Shown piece after piece: positions 14,561 through 21,971 of a stretch of 25,895 nucleotides of DNA; within the stretch, counting starts at the first letter, position 1; each line of letters opens with the position of its first letter. A program made the translations under genes and the position numbers. The DNA lies in NCBI GenBank assembly GCA_036378495.1, contig DASUWI010000035.1, forward strand, positions 1-25,895, written 5' to 3'. The notes under the pieces were generated by a model. That model worked only from the letters and a program-made list of their open reading frames with translations. It had not been told where the DNA came from and did not search any database. The stretch is from JAFALX01 sp036378495. GTDB taxonomy: Bacteria > Chloroflexota > Dormibacteria > Aeolococcales > Aeolococcaceae.

Positions 14561-15375
14561 CGGGCGCCGGCGCACCGGGGCGGGCCGTCGGGCGCGCCGC
14601 CGGCGTCTGGCGAGAAGCCGCCCGCAGCTGGCCGATGCCGCAGTCGATCGTCGACTCCGCACCCGAGCCGCGCGCCACCTTGGAGCCGGAGATGTTCCGC
14701 TGGCGTCCGGAGGTAGACGCCGCGCAGCCGATGCGGCCGTCGCGGGTGCGCGCGCTCGAGGCGCTGCCCGCGGGTGGATCGGTGCTCGACGTCGGTGTCG
14801 GCGCCGGCGCCTCCAGCTTCGGGCTGGCGAACAAGGCCGGGCTGATCACCGGCGTCGACAGGCTGCCGGACATGCTGCTGGCGTTCGAGGAGACCGCACT
14901 CGAGCTCGGGATTCCGGTCCGCGCTGTGCTCGGCGCCTGGCCGGAGGCGGCCGAGGTGGTGGATCCTGCGGACGTCGCCGTCTGCCACCACGCGCTCTAC
15001 GCGGTCGAGGACCTCGAGGGCTTCGTTGCGGCGTTGACGGCACGTGCGCGGCGCCGCGTCGTGGTCGAGCTCTCCGTGCACCCACCGCTGACCGCGCTCA
15101 ACCCGCTGCTCGAGGAGCTGCACGGCTTCTCGCGGTCGGACTGGCCCGTTGCCGACGTGGCCCAGGCGGTGGTAGCCGAGATGGGGCTCGCGGTGGAGCG
15201 CGAGGACATCGTGCTGCCGCCGCGGCGGCGCGAGATCACGCCGGAGTGGGTTGCGTTCCTGCGTCGCCGGCTCTACGTGGGACCCGACCGCGATGCGCAG
15301 ATCGAGGCGTTCCTGGGCTCATACGAGCCGCAGCACGAAACGATCGCTGCGCTCTGGTGGCCGGGCGGCGCCTGA
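14557..15375 (+). CDS. Class I SAM-dependent methyltransferase of unknown substrate
   Basis: The 272 residues include a Rossmann-type methyltransferase core. Motif I is SVLDVGVGAGASSFGLA with Asp78. The acidic residue ending strand 2 is in TGVDRLP (Asp101). A motif IV-like stretch, DPADVAVCHHALYAVEDLEGFV, and a strand RRRVVVELSVHPPL follow. I do not recognise a named subfamily, and no extra RNA-binding domain is seen, so the substrate could be a small molecule, protein or RNA. The ATG at 14557 overlaps the yraN stop as ATGA with GGGGGA just upstream, so it belongs to the ribosome-maturation operon by translation coupling. It is probably the last gene of that operon. Confidence 0.8.
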   Translation: MTGAGAPGRAVGRAAGVWREAARSWPMPQSIVDSAPEPRATLEPEMFRWRPEVDAAQPMRPSRVRALEALPAGGSVLDVGVGAGASSFGLANKAGLITGVDRLPDMLLAFEETALELGIPVRAVLGAWPEAAEVVDPADVAVCHHALYAVEDLEGFVAALTARARRRVVVELSVHPPLTALNPLLEELHGFSRSDWPVADVAQAVVAEMGLAVEREDIVLPPRRREITPEWVAFLRRRLYVGPDRDAQIEAFLGSYEPQHETIAALWWPGGA

Positions 15376-15490
15376 GCCGGGCATTGGCAGGGAGAACCTC
15401 TGCCACAGCAAGGGTTTTCCCTGTTGCCCGCGCAGCGCCGCTGGGTCGAGAGTGTGCGCAACCGCAGGCACGCTCAGAGGGAGGCTCGGG

Positions 15491-16414
15491 ATGAACGAAT
15501 CCAGTCAGTCGCCGGTCAGACGGCGGTTGTGGCGCACCGGCGTGACGGCGCTTGCACTGCTCACATGTGCGCTCGCGGCCGGCGGGATGCGCCCGGCGCA
15601 CGCCGCCGCGGCCACCACGGCCGGCACCAGCTACTACCTGGCGCTGGGCGACTCGCTGTCGCAGGGCGTGCAGCCCACTGCTGCGGCGCCGCTGTTCGAA
15701 ACCAACCGTGGCTACGTTGACGATCTGTACGCGGCGGAGCGCGTCACGCATCCCGGCCTGCAGCTGTCGAAGCTCGGCTGCCCGGGTGAGACCACGACAA
15801 CGATGATCGCCGGCGGGATCTGCCCGTACGCCCACGGCAGCCAGCTCGCCGAGGCCGCCGCGTTTCTGGCCACGCACAGGGTGGCGCTCGTCACGATCGA
15901 CATCGGCGCCAACGACGTCGACAGCTGCGTGGCGGCGAGCGGGATCGACTCCGCGTGCATCGCGGCGGGCTTCGGCTCGGCAGCGTCGAACCTGCCGGTG
16001 ATCCTCACCACGCTGCGCACGGCGGCGCCCGGCGTTCCCATCTACGCCATGAACTACTACGACCCGTTCCTCGCCGCGTGGCTCGCGGGTCAGCAGTCGC
16101 TGGCGCGCGAGTCCGCGTGCCTCACGACCGGAGTCGGGTACGGCACGTTCTGCGGTGCGCCACTGCCGCCGACGGGGTTCGACGGTCTGCTCGGCACCGT
16201 CTATGCGGCGTTCGGCGTCCCCGTCGCCGACGTGGCAGGTGCATTCCAGACGAACAACTTCAGCCCGGTGCTGGTCGTCGGGCCGCCGGTCAACGTGACG
16301 CTCGTGTGCGCGTGGACCTGGGCCTGCTCGTCATTCCACAACGTGCACGCCAACGACGCCGGCTACGCGGTGATCGCATTGACGTTCGAGGCAGCCATCG
16401 AGAGCTCCGAGTAG
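15491..16414 (+). CDS. Secreted SGNH/GDSL-type hydrolase
   Basis: A 307-residue exported hydrolase, probably an esterase or lipase. Residues about 1-38 are a Sec-type signal peptide: basic VRRRLWRT, a hydrophobic core LALLTCALAAGG, and the cleavage-type end AHA. The SGNH blocks follow: ALGDSLSQG with nucleophile Ser55, GCPGETT for the oxyanion glycine, and DIGANDVDSC for the asparagine. The histidine block is NVHANDAGYAVIA with His286, but the aspartate normally three residues before this histidine is absent (His stands there). Six or more cysteines suggest disulfides outside the cell. The start is ATG 15491 with GGGAGG (15479-15484) 6 nt upstream. An upstream extension would destroy the signal peptide. 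It looks like a separate unit between two conserved operons. Confidence 0.87.
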   Translation: MNESSQSPVRRRLWRTGVTALALLTCALAAGGMRPAHAAAATTAGTSYYLALGDSLSQGVQPTAAAPLFETNRGYVDDLYAAERVTHPGLQLSKLGCPGETTTTMIAGGICPYAHGSQLAEAAAFLATHRVALVTIDIGANDVDSCVAASGIDSACIAAGFGSAASNLPVILTTLRTAAPGVPIYAMNYYDPFLAAWLAGQQSLARESACLTTGVGYGTFCGAPLPPTGFDGLLGTVYAAFGVPVADVAGAFQTNNFSPVLVVGPPVNVTLVCAWTWACSSFHNVHANDAGYAVIALTFEAAIESSE

Positions 16415-16431
16415 GGGGTCGGAGGGGGACT

Positions 16432-16459
16432 GGCCGGGGGCGCGTGGCGTCCCCGGTCC
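16432..16459 (+). terminator. GC hairpin after the SGNH hydrolase, weak terminator candidate
   Basis: CCGGGG (16434-16439) can pair with CCCCGG (16451-16456), with two more G-C pairs beyond a bulged T. It begins 17 bp after the stop codon. There is no real T-tract, so it would be a weak or Rho-assisted terminator at best. Confidence 0.35.
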
Positions 16460-16548
16460 TTCCGCGCCCGGCGCCGGTTGCGGCCGCACCGCGACTCGCA
16501 GCCATCCACAGCGGCGACCTGGAGGACGCCGGGAAGCTATACAACATT

Positions 16549-16572
16549 GTGTGATACACTCGCGAGTGTGAT
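16549..16572. promoter_or_regulatory. Extended -10 and overlapping dyads at the comM start
   Basis: The extended -10 TGA-TACACT (16552-16560) ends 7 nt before the comM GTG at 16568. A perfect 14-bp palindrome, ACACTCGCGAGTGT (16556-16569), covers both the -10 and the start codon. A second dyad, GTGT-GAT-ACAC (16549-16559), overlaps it, and GTGTGAT is repeated at 16549 and 16566, 17 bp apart. A regulator bound here would occlude both polymerase and ribosome. Confidence 0.6.
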
Positions 16573-18082
16573 CGCCTGCGCCGTGAGCTGCGCCACCCAG
16601 GGGCTCGGCGGGGTCCCCATCCGGGTCGAGGCCGACGTCGCCAACGGGCTGCCGAGCTTCACCATCGTCGGCCTCACCGACCGCGCCATCCAGGAGGCGC
16701 GCGAACGGGTGCGTTCGGCGATCCGCAACGCGCAGCTCAACAACGAGCGTTTGAACTTCCCCGCGCAGCGCGTCACCGTGAACCTCGCGCCCGCCGAAGT
16801 GCCGAAGGAAGGGACCGGGTTCGACCTGGCCATCGCCGTTGCCGTGCTCGCGGCCGACGGCAAGCTTGCGCGCGCCGAGGGCGCAGCACTGGTTGCGGAG
16901 CTCGCGCTCGACGGTGGGCTCCGCCCCGTGACCGGCGTGCTGCCCATGGCGCGCTGCCTGGCCGCCAACGGCGTTCGCCGGCTGATCGTCGCCCCGGAGA
17001 ACGCGGAGGAAGCAGCGCTGGTCGACGGGCTGGACGTGCGGACGGCCGCCACCCTGGGCGAGTGCATCGCCCACCTGTCGGGCGGTGCGCAGCTTGCTCG
17101 CCACCTCGCTCCGGCGCCGCTGCCGGTGGAGCAGCCGCCCGACGCGGACCTGGGGGACGTGCGAGGCCAGGGGGCGGCCAAACGGGCGCTGGAGATCGCT
17201 GCCGCCGGCGGTCACAACGTGCTGATGACCGGCCCGCCCGGAGCGGGAAAGACCATGCTGGCCCGGGCCTTTCCCTGGCTGCTCCCCGACCTGCCCGGTG
17301 AGCAGGCCCTGGAGGTAGCCGCGGTGTACTCGCTGCGGGGCGCGCTCCGCGAACGCGACCCCACCGCCATGCGGCCGCCCTTCCGATCGCCCCATCACAG
17401 CGTCTCGCGCGCGGGGTTGGTCGGTGGCGGCTCCGGCGTGGCCCTGCCGGGCGAGATCTCGTTGGCGCACCATGGCGTGCTCTTTCTCGACGAGCTCTGT
17501 GAGTTTCCGCGCACGCATCTCGAGGCGCTGCGCCAGCCGCTCGAGGAACGCCGCGTGACCGTGGTGCGGGCCCGAGCGGCGGTCACATATCCCGCCGAGT
17601 TCATGCTCGTCGCCGCGGCAAATCCGTGTCCCTGCGGCCATCTGGGCGACGACCAGCCGTGCCGCTGCTCGGAGCGCCAGCTGCGCGACTACCACAGCCG
17701 CCTCAGCGGACCCATCAAGGACCGGATCGACCTGACGGTCTCGGTGCCGCGTCAGCGCTACGGCGACCTGTTCGACGAGAAGGTCGAGGAGGCGTCTGCC
17801 GCGGTGCGCGCCAGGGTCGAAGCCGCACGGCAGCGCCAGCTCGCGCGCTCCGCGGTGCTCAATGCGTCGCTCACAGGGCCGGCGTTGCGGCGGCAGTGCC
17901 GCCTCGCCGCCGCCGGCCGCCGCATGCTTGCGCGCTCCGGCGAGCGCCTCCATCTGAGCGCGCGCGGGTTCTTCCGCGTCCTCCGCGTCGCCCGCACGAT
18001 CGCCGACCTGGCGGGCGACGACGAGGTGGGCGAGGCCGCGCTCGCCGAGGCCATCCGCTACCGGGCCGCCGGCGATGCCTGA
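16568..18082 (+). CDS. comM: ComM/YifB-family Mg-chelatase-like AAA+ ATPase
   Basis: ComM is an AAA+ protein; in Vibrio cholerae it is a hexameric helicase that drives branch migration when transformed DNA is integrated. The 504 residues match the family's usual length. They show the N-terminal S5-like domain (VEADVANGLPSFTIVGLTD), Walker A GPPGAGKT (from residue 222), Walker B LFLDEL (Asp308), a cysteine-rich insert NPCPCGHLGDDQPCRCS, the arginine-bearing LSGPIKDRIDL, and the C-terminal Mg-chelatase helical domain. The start is GTG 16568: it aligns with the family's N-terminus and lies 7 nt after an extended -10, so the mRNA is probably leaderless. The stop lies 8 bp inside dprA, a functional partner in DNA uptake and recombination. 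Confidence 0.93.
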   Translation: MIACAVSCATQGLGGVPIRVEADVANGLPSFTIVGLTDRAIQEARERVRSAIRNAQLNNERLNFPAQRVTVNLAPAEVPKEGTGFDLAIAVAVLAADGKLARAEGAALVAELALDGGLRPVTGVLPMARCLAANGVRRLIVAPENAEEAALVDGLDVRTAATLGECIAHLSGGAQLARHLAPAPLPVEQPPDADLGDVRGQGAAKRALEIAAAGGHNVLMTGPPGAGKTMLARAFPWLLPDLPGEQALEVAAVYSLRGALRERDPTAMRPPFRSPHHSVSRAGLVGGGSGVALPGEISLAHHGVLFLDELCEFPRTHLEALRQPLEERRVTVVRARAAVTYPAEFMLVAAANPCPCGHLGDDQPCRCSERQLRDYHSRLSGPIKDRIDLTVSVPRQRYGDLFDEKVEEASAAVRARVEAARQRQLARSAVLNASLTGPALRRQCRLAAAGRRMLARSGERLHLSARGFFRVLRVARTIADLAGDDEVGEAALAEAIRYRAAGDA

Positions 18083-18953
18083 GAGGCGTATCGCCCGTGG
18101 TGCGGATGGGTGGCCCGATCGTTTCGAGCACCTGGGGCGTCCGCCCGACGGTGTCTGGGTGGATGGCAGCGTGGCGCCGCGAGACCCCGCGGTCGCCGTG
18201 GTCGGCTCCCGGCTGGCGACGCCGGCCGGGCTCGACATCGCCCGTGTCATCGGCCGTGATCTGGCTGCCGCGGGCGTCCAGGTGGTGAGCGGCATGGCCC
18301 GCGGCATCGACGCCGCCGCGCACCGCGGCGCGCTCGCGGGCGAGGGGACGACGGTCGCCGTGCTCGGTTGCGGAATCGATGTCTGCTACCCGGCCGAGCA
18401 CGCGGTGCTGCGCGCCGCCATCTGCGCATCGGGGTGCGTCCTCACCGAGGAATCGCCGGGGACGGAGCCGCTTCGGGGCCACTTTCCCAAGCGCAACAGG
18501 CTGATCGCCGCACTGGCCGTGGCCGTGGTGGTGGTCGAGGCCACGCCGAACAGCGGGGCGCTGAGCACCGCCCGCTGGGCCGCGGACCTCGGCCGCGAGG
18601 TGCTCGCCGTGCCGGGCTCGATCCGCTCCCCGCAGAGCGAGGGCACCAACCTGCTGATCCGTGACGGCGCCCGCCCCTACCTGGGGCTGCGCGACCTGCT
18701 CGAAGCGGTGCCCGAGCTCCAGCCGCAGGGTGCGCTGATCGGTGACGCGACTGCATCGATCGCTGCGCCGCTTCGTTTCGCCCCGGAGCTCGCGGAGATA
18801 CTGAGCCGCATGGGAACCACCCCCGTCCTCCCCGACGAGCTGGCCGCCGCCGTGGGCCTCCCCGCCGCCGTCCTTGCGGCCCGACTTGGTTCACTGGAGC
18901 TGGCCGGGGCCATACTGTCCCTCCCGGGAGGACGCGTGGCGCGTACCTTCTAA
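18075..18953 (+). CDS. dprA: DNA-processing protein DprA
   Basis: DprA binds incoming single-stranded DNA and loads RecA. All signature pieces of its Rossmann fold are present: VAVVGSRLATPAG, VVSGMARGIDAAAHRGAL, VAVLGCGIDVCYPAEH, a HFPKRNRLIAALA segment, SGALSTARWAADLGREV, AVPGS and GTNLLIRDGA. A C-terminal winged helix of the DprA type follows at about residue 235-290. At 292 residues it is shorter than many homologues because the N-terminal SAM-like domain is missing. The ATG 18075 overlaps comM by 8 bp, so the pair is probably co-translated. Uptake machinery (ComEA, ComEC) is not in this window, so natural transformation is not proven. Confidence 0.95.
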   Translation: MPERRIARGADGWPDRFEHLGRPPDGVWVDGSVAPRDPAVAVVGSRLATPAGLDIARVIGRDLAAAGVQVVSGMARGIDAAAHRGALAGEGTTVAVLGCGIDVCYPAEHAVLRAAICASGCVLTEESPGTEPLRGHFPKRNRLIAALAVAVVVVEATPNSGALSTARWAADLGREVLAVPGSIRSPQSEGTNLLIRDGARPYLGLRDLLEAVPELQPQGALIGDATASIAAPLRFAPELAEILSRMGTTPVLPDELAAAVGLPAAVLAARLGSLELAGAILSLPGGRVARTF

Positions 18954-18984
18954 AGGAGGTGGGCACCCGGGGCGGGCGCCCGCC
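18952..18984 (+). promoter_or_regulatory. Orphan Shine-Dalgarno and GC palindrome in the topA leader
   Basis: Just after the dprA stop stands AAAGGAGGT (18952-18960), a near-perfect anti-16S match, but no ATG, GTG or TTG occurs at a normal distance downstream. It is followed by the perfect palindrome GGCGGGCGCCCGCC (18971-18984). Bases 18958-18964 can pair with 18978-18984 (7 bp, one G-U), which would hide the Shine-Dalgarno. The topA ATG is at 19024 and lacks a site of its own. Confidence 0.45.
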
Positions 18985-19023
18985 GGCAGCCGAAACGATT
19001 TCAGCTTCGAGACAGACACCAAG

Positions 19024-21393
19024 ATGCCAAGCCGCCTGATCATCGTCGAGTCCCCCAGCAAGGCGCGGACGCTGTCGCGCTTTCTCGGCCGCGACTACAC
19101 CGTCCTCGCCTCGATGGGGCACGTCCGTGACCTGCCCAAATCGAAGATCGGAGTCGACGTCGACTCCGGGTTCACCCCGCAGTACGAGGTGATCAAGGGC
19201 AAGGAGAAGCAGATCCGCGAGCTGAAGGCTGCCGCGCGCAAGGCCCAGGCCACGCTGCTCGCCGCCGACCCCGATCGTGAGGGCGAGGCCATCGCCTGGC
19301 ACCTGGCGCAGGCGCTCGGGCTGAAGGACCCGGACCGCATCGTCTTCCACGAGATCACGCGACCGGCGGTGGAAGCCGCGCTGTCGCACCCGCGCAAGAT
19401 CGACCGCTCGCTGGTCGCCGCGCAGGAGGCGCGCCGCGTCATCGACCGCCTGGTCGGCTATCGCATCTCGCCGCTGCTGTGGCGCAAGGTCCGCGCCGGC
19501 CTCTCCGCGGGACGTGTGCAGTCGGTCGCCGTCAGGTTGGTCGTCGACCGCGAGTCGGAGATCGAGGCCTTCATTCCCGTCGAGTCCTGGACCGTCGACG
19601 CTCTTCTTGTCAAGGATGGCAGCAATCCCTTCCGCGCACGGCTAGTCGGCAAACGGGTCGAGCTCGAGCCTGCGGGCGAGAACGGCGAACGCGAGAAGAC
19701 GGAGCTGGGCTCCGAGCGGGAGGCCCAGGAGGTGCTGCGCGCGCTCGGCCTCGATGATCAGGGACGGGTCACCGACGCCACGCCGCCGTTCGTCGTTCGC
19801 ACCGTCGAGGCGCGCGAGACCACGCGCAACGCGCCGCTCCCGTACACCACGAGCGCCATGCAGCAGGACGCGAGCACCCGGCTGCGCATGTCGCCAAAGC
19901 GGACGATGAGCGTGGCCCAGGAGCTGTACGAGGGCATCGAGCTGGGTGACGCCGGGTCCACCGGGCTGATCACGTACATGCGCACCGACTCGACGCGCAT
20001 CAGCGATCTGGCGCGGGCGGACGCGCAGACGTACATCAGCGACGAGTACGGCAAGGAGTATGTGCGTACCGGCGCGGTCCGCCAGCGCGCGGGCCAGAAC
20101 ACACAGGACGCGCACGAGGCGGTGCGGCCCACCGACGTGCGGCGCACGCCGGACTCGCTGAGCCGCCATCTGTCACCGGCGCAGCTCCGCCTCTACGACC
20201 TCATCTGGCGCCGCTTCGTCGCCAGCCAGATGAGCGCCGCGAAGTACCTGAACACGCGCGTCACCATCGACGCCGCCGACTACGAGTTCCGCGCCACGGG
20301 CTCGGTGGTGACCTTCGACGGCTTCCAGCGCGTGTGGAAGCGCGACGAGGACAAGGACAAGGACGAGACGCTCCCCGAGCTCGTCGCAGCCGACCGGCTG
20401 GCGTGCACCGAGATCGTCGCCGAGCAGCACTTCACGCAGCCACCGCCCCGCTACACCGAGGCCTCGCTGATCAAGGAGCTGGAGGAGCGCGGCATCGGCC
20501 GCCCGTCCACGTATGCACCGATCCTCGAGACCATCCAGGAGCGCCAGTACGTGCGCCAGGAGGAGCGCCGGCTGCATCCCACCGAGCTGGGCAAGACGGT
20601 CGACGGTGTGCTGCGCACCAACTTCCCCGACATCGTCGACGTCGCCTTCACCGCCGAGCTCGAGAAGCGGCTCGACTGGGTGGAGGACGGGAGGCGTCAG
20701 TACGAGCCCACCGTGCGCGACTGGTACGAGCCGTTCGCCGCCACCGTCGCCAAGGCGGAGACGTCGATGCCGCGGGTGAAGGTGCCCGCGCCCGAGACCG
20801 GCGAGGAGTGTCCCGAGTGCGAGATCGGCAAGCTCGTCGTGCGCGAGGGCAAGTTCGGCCAGTTCGTTGGCTGCTCGCGCTATCCGGAATGCACGTACAT
20901 CAAGGATCGCCGCGGCGGGAACGCGGAGCCCACGGGTGAGGCCTGCCCGCAGTGCGGCCGCTCCCTGGTGACGCGGCAGAGCCGGCGCGGGCCGTTCGTC
21001 GGTTGCTCCGGGTACCCGTCGTGCACGTTCACCAAGGAGGTTGCCGCAGCGGCCGGCGGCGACACGAGCCAGGCCGCGGCCGCGGAGCCGGAGAACCTCG
21101 GCGCCTGTCCCGAGTGTGGCAAGCCGCTGGCGCGCAAGCGCGGCCGGCGCGGGACGTTCGTCGGCTGCACCGGGTATCCCTCGTGCAAGTACATCCAGGC
21201 CGGATCCAATGGACCGGCGGCTCCCGCCGCGGCAGCGGAACCCACGGGAGAGGCGTGTCCCGAGTGCGGCAAGCCGCTGGTCAAGCGCCAGGGACGCTAC
21301 GGGCCGTTCGTCAGCTGCTCCGGGTATCCCGCGTGCCGCTATCGCCCGCCGCGGGACGCCGGTAAGCCGGAGCGATCCGGGGCAGCCGTATGA
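19024..21393 (+). CDS. topA: DNA topoisomerase I, four C-terminal zinc ribbons
   Basis: A type IA topoisomerase that relaxes negative supercoils. It has 789 residues. The N-terminal TOPRIM domain carries LIIVESPSKART (Glu9) and the metal-binding DPDREGE (Asp82, Asp84, Glu86). The catalytic tyrosine is Tyr318 in LITYMRTDSTR. After the core, four C4 zinc ribbons (residues about 596-771) follow, each built as CPxC...GCxxYPxC with small variations, joined by Ala/Glu-rich linkers. The start is ATG 19024, fixed by alignment to the family N-terminus. Longer in-frame extensions run back into dprA and are rejected. No Shine-Dalgarno is next to this ATG; see the leader element upstream. The stop overlaps the hslV ATG as ATGA. 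Confidence 0.96.
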   Translation: MPSRLIIVESPSKARTLSRFLGRDYTVLASMGHVRDLPKSKIGVDVDSGFTPQYEVIKGKEKQIRELKAAARKAQATLLAADPDREGEAIAWHLAQALGLKDPDRIVFHEITRPAVEAALSHPRKIDRSLVAAQEARRVIDRLVGYRISPLLWRKVRAGLSAGRVQSVAVRLVVDRESEIEAFIPVESWTVDALLVKDGSNPFRARLVGKRVELEPAGENGEREKTELGSEREAQEVLRALGLDDQGRVTDATPPFVVRTVEARETTRNAPLPYTTSAMQQDASTRLRMSPKRTMSVAQELYEGIELGDAGSTGLITYMRTDSTRISDLARADAQTYISDEYGKEYVRTGAVRQRAGQNTQDAHEAVRPTDVRRTPDSLSRHLSPAQLRLYDLIWRRFVASQMSAAKYLNTRVTIDAADYEFRATGSVVTFDGFQRVWKRDEDKDKDETLPELVAADRLACTEIVAEQHFTQPPPRYTEASLIKELEERGIGRPSTYAPILETIQERQYVRQEERRLHPTELGKTVDGVLRTNFPDIVDVAFTAELEKRLDWVEDGRRQYEPTVRDWYEPFAATVAKAETSMPRVKVPAPETGEECPECEIGKLVVREGKFGQFVGCSRYPECTYIKDRRGGNAEPTGEACPQCGRSLVTRQSRRGPFVGCSGYPSCTFTKEVAAAAGGDTSQAAAAEPENLGACPECGKPLARKRGRRGTFVGCTGYPSCKYIQAGSNGPAAPAAAAEPTGEACPECGKPLVKRQGRYGPFVSCSGYPACRYRPPRDAGKPERSGAAV

Positions 21394-21971
21394 TGCCGCG
21401 TGCGCACGCCACCACGATCGTCGCGGTCAAGCGCGGCGGTTCGATCGCGGTCGCCGGGGACGGCCAGGTCACGGTCGGCGACGTGATCATGAAGCGCGGC
21501 GCCTCCAAGGTCCGGCGCATGTTCCACGATCAGGTTGTGTGCGGCTTCGCCGGGGCGGTGTCGGACGCGCTCACCCTGTTCGACAAGTTCGAGCAGCACC
21601 TGGAGAAACACCAGGGCAACCTGTTGCGTGCAGCGGTCGGGATGAGCCGCGAATGGCGTACCGACAAGTACCTGCGCCACCTCGAGGCCAACCTCATCGT
21701 CGCCGGTGGCGGGCGGCTGCTGCTGCTGAGCGGCGACGGCGAGGTGATCGAGCCCGACGAATCGGACGGCGTCGCAGCCATCGGCAGCGGCGGCCCCTAC
21801 GCGCACGCGGCGGCGCGCGCGTTGCTCGAGAACACGGAATTGAGCGCCGAGGAGATCGCGCGCCGCGCGCTTGAGATCGCGGCGCGGCTCTGCATCTACA
21901 CCAACGACTGCATCACCGTGGAGGCGCTGGCGGCCGAGGCGGAGCCCGCCGTGGCCGGCGCCGCGAGGTGA
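21390..21971 (+). CDS. hslV: HslV (ClpQ) peptidase subunit of the HslUV protease
   Basis: HslV is the threonine peptidase that forms a double hexamer ring inside the HslUV ATP-dependent protease, a bacterial relative of the proteasome. The 193 residues begin with a short propeptide, MMPRAHA, then the mature end TTIVAVKRGG; Thr8 is the predicted catalytic N-terminal threonine after processing, as in ClpQ-type proteins. Other family marks are VAGDGQVTVGD, FAGAVSDALTLFDKFE, EWRTDKYLRHLEA and IGSGGPYAHAAARALLE. The ATG at 21390 overlaps the topA stop; the second ATG at 21393 is an equally possible start. The stop overlaps the hslU GTG. A trailing Ala/Glu tail ends the protein. Confidence 0.95.
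   Translation: MMPRAHATTIVAVKRGGSIAVAGDGQVTVGDVIMKRGASKVRRMFHDQVVCGFAGAVSDALTLFDKFEQHLEKHQGNLLRAAVGMSREWRTDKYLRHLEANLIVAGGGRLLLLSGDGEVIEPDESDGVAAIGSGGPYAHAAARALLENTELSAEEIARRALEIAARLCIYTNDCITVEALAAEAEPAVAGAAR

Noticed and set aside
15386..15404. Hairpin GGCAG...CTGCC after the methyltransferase gene as a terminator
   Set aside because: Only about 7 pairs and no T-tract; too weak to call.
15251..15490. Longer N-terminus for the SGNH hydrolase
   Set aside because: The frame runs through the methyltransferase gene and would bury the signal peptide; ATG 15491 has GGGAGG at the right spacing.
18874..19023. Longer N-terminus for topA
   Set aside because: It extends into dprA, while the TOPRIM domain begins right after ATG 19024.
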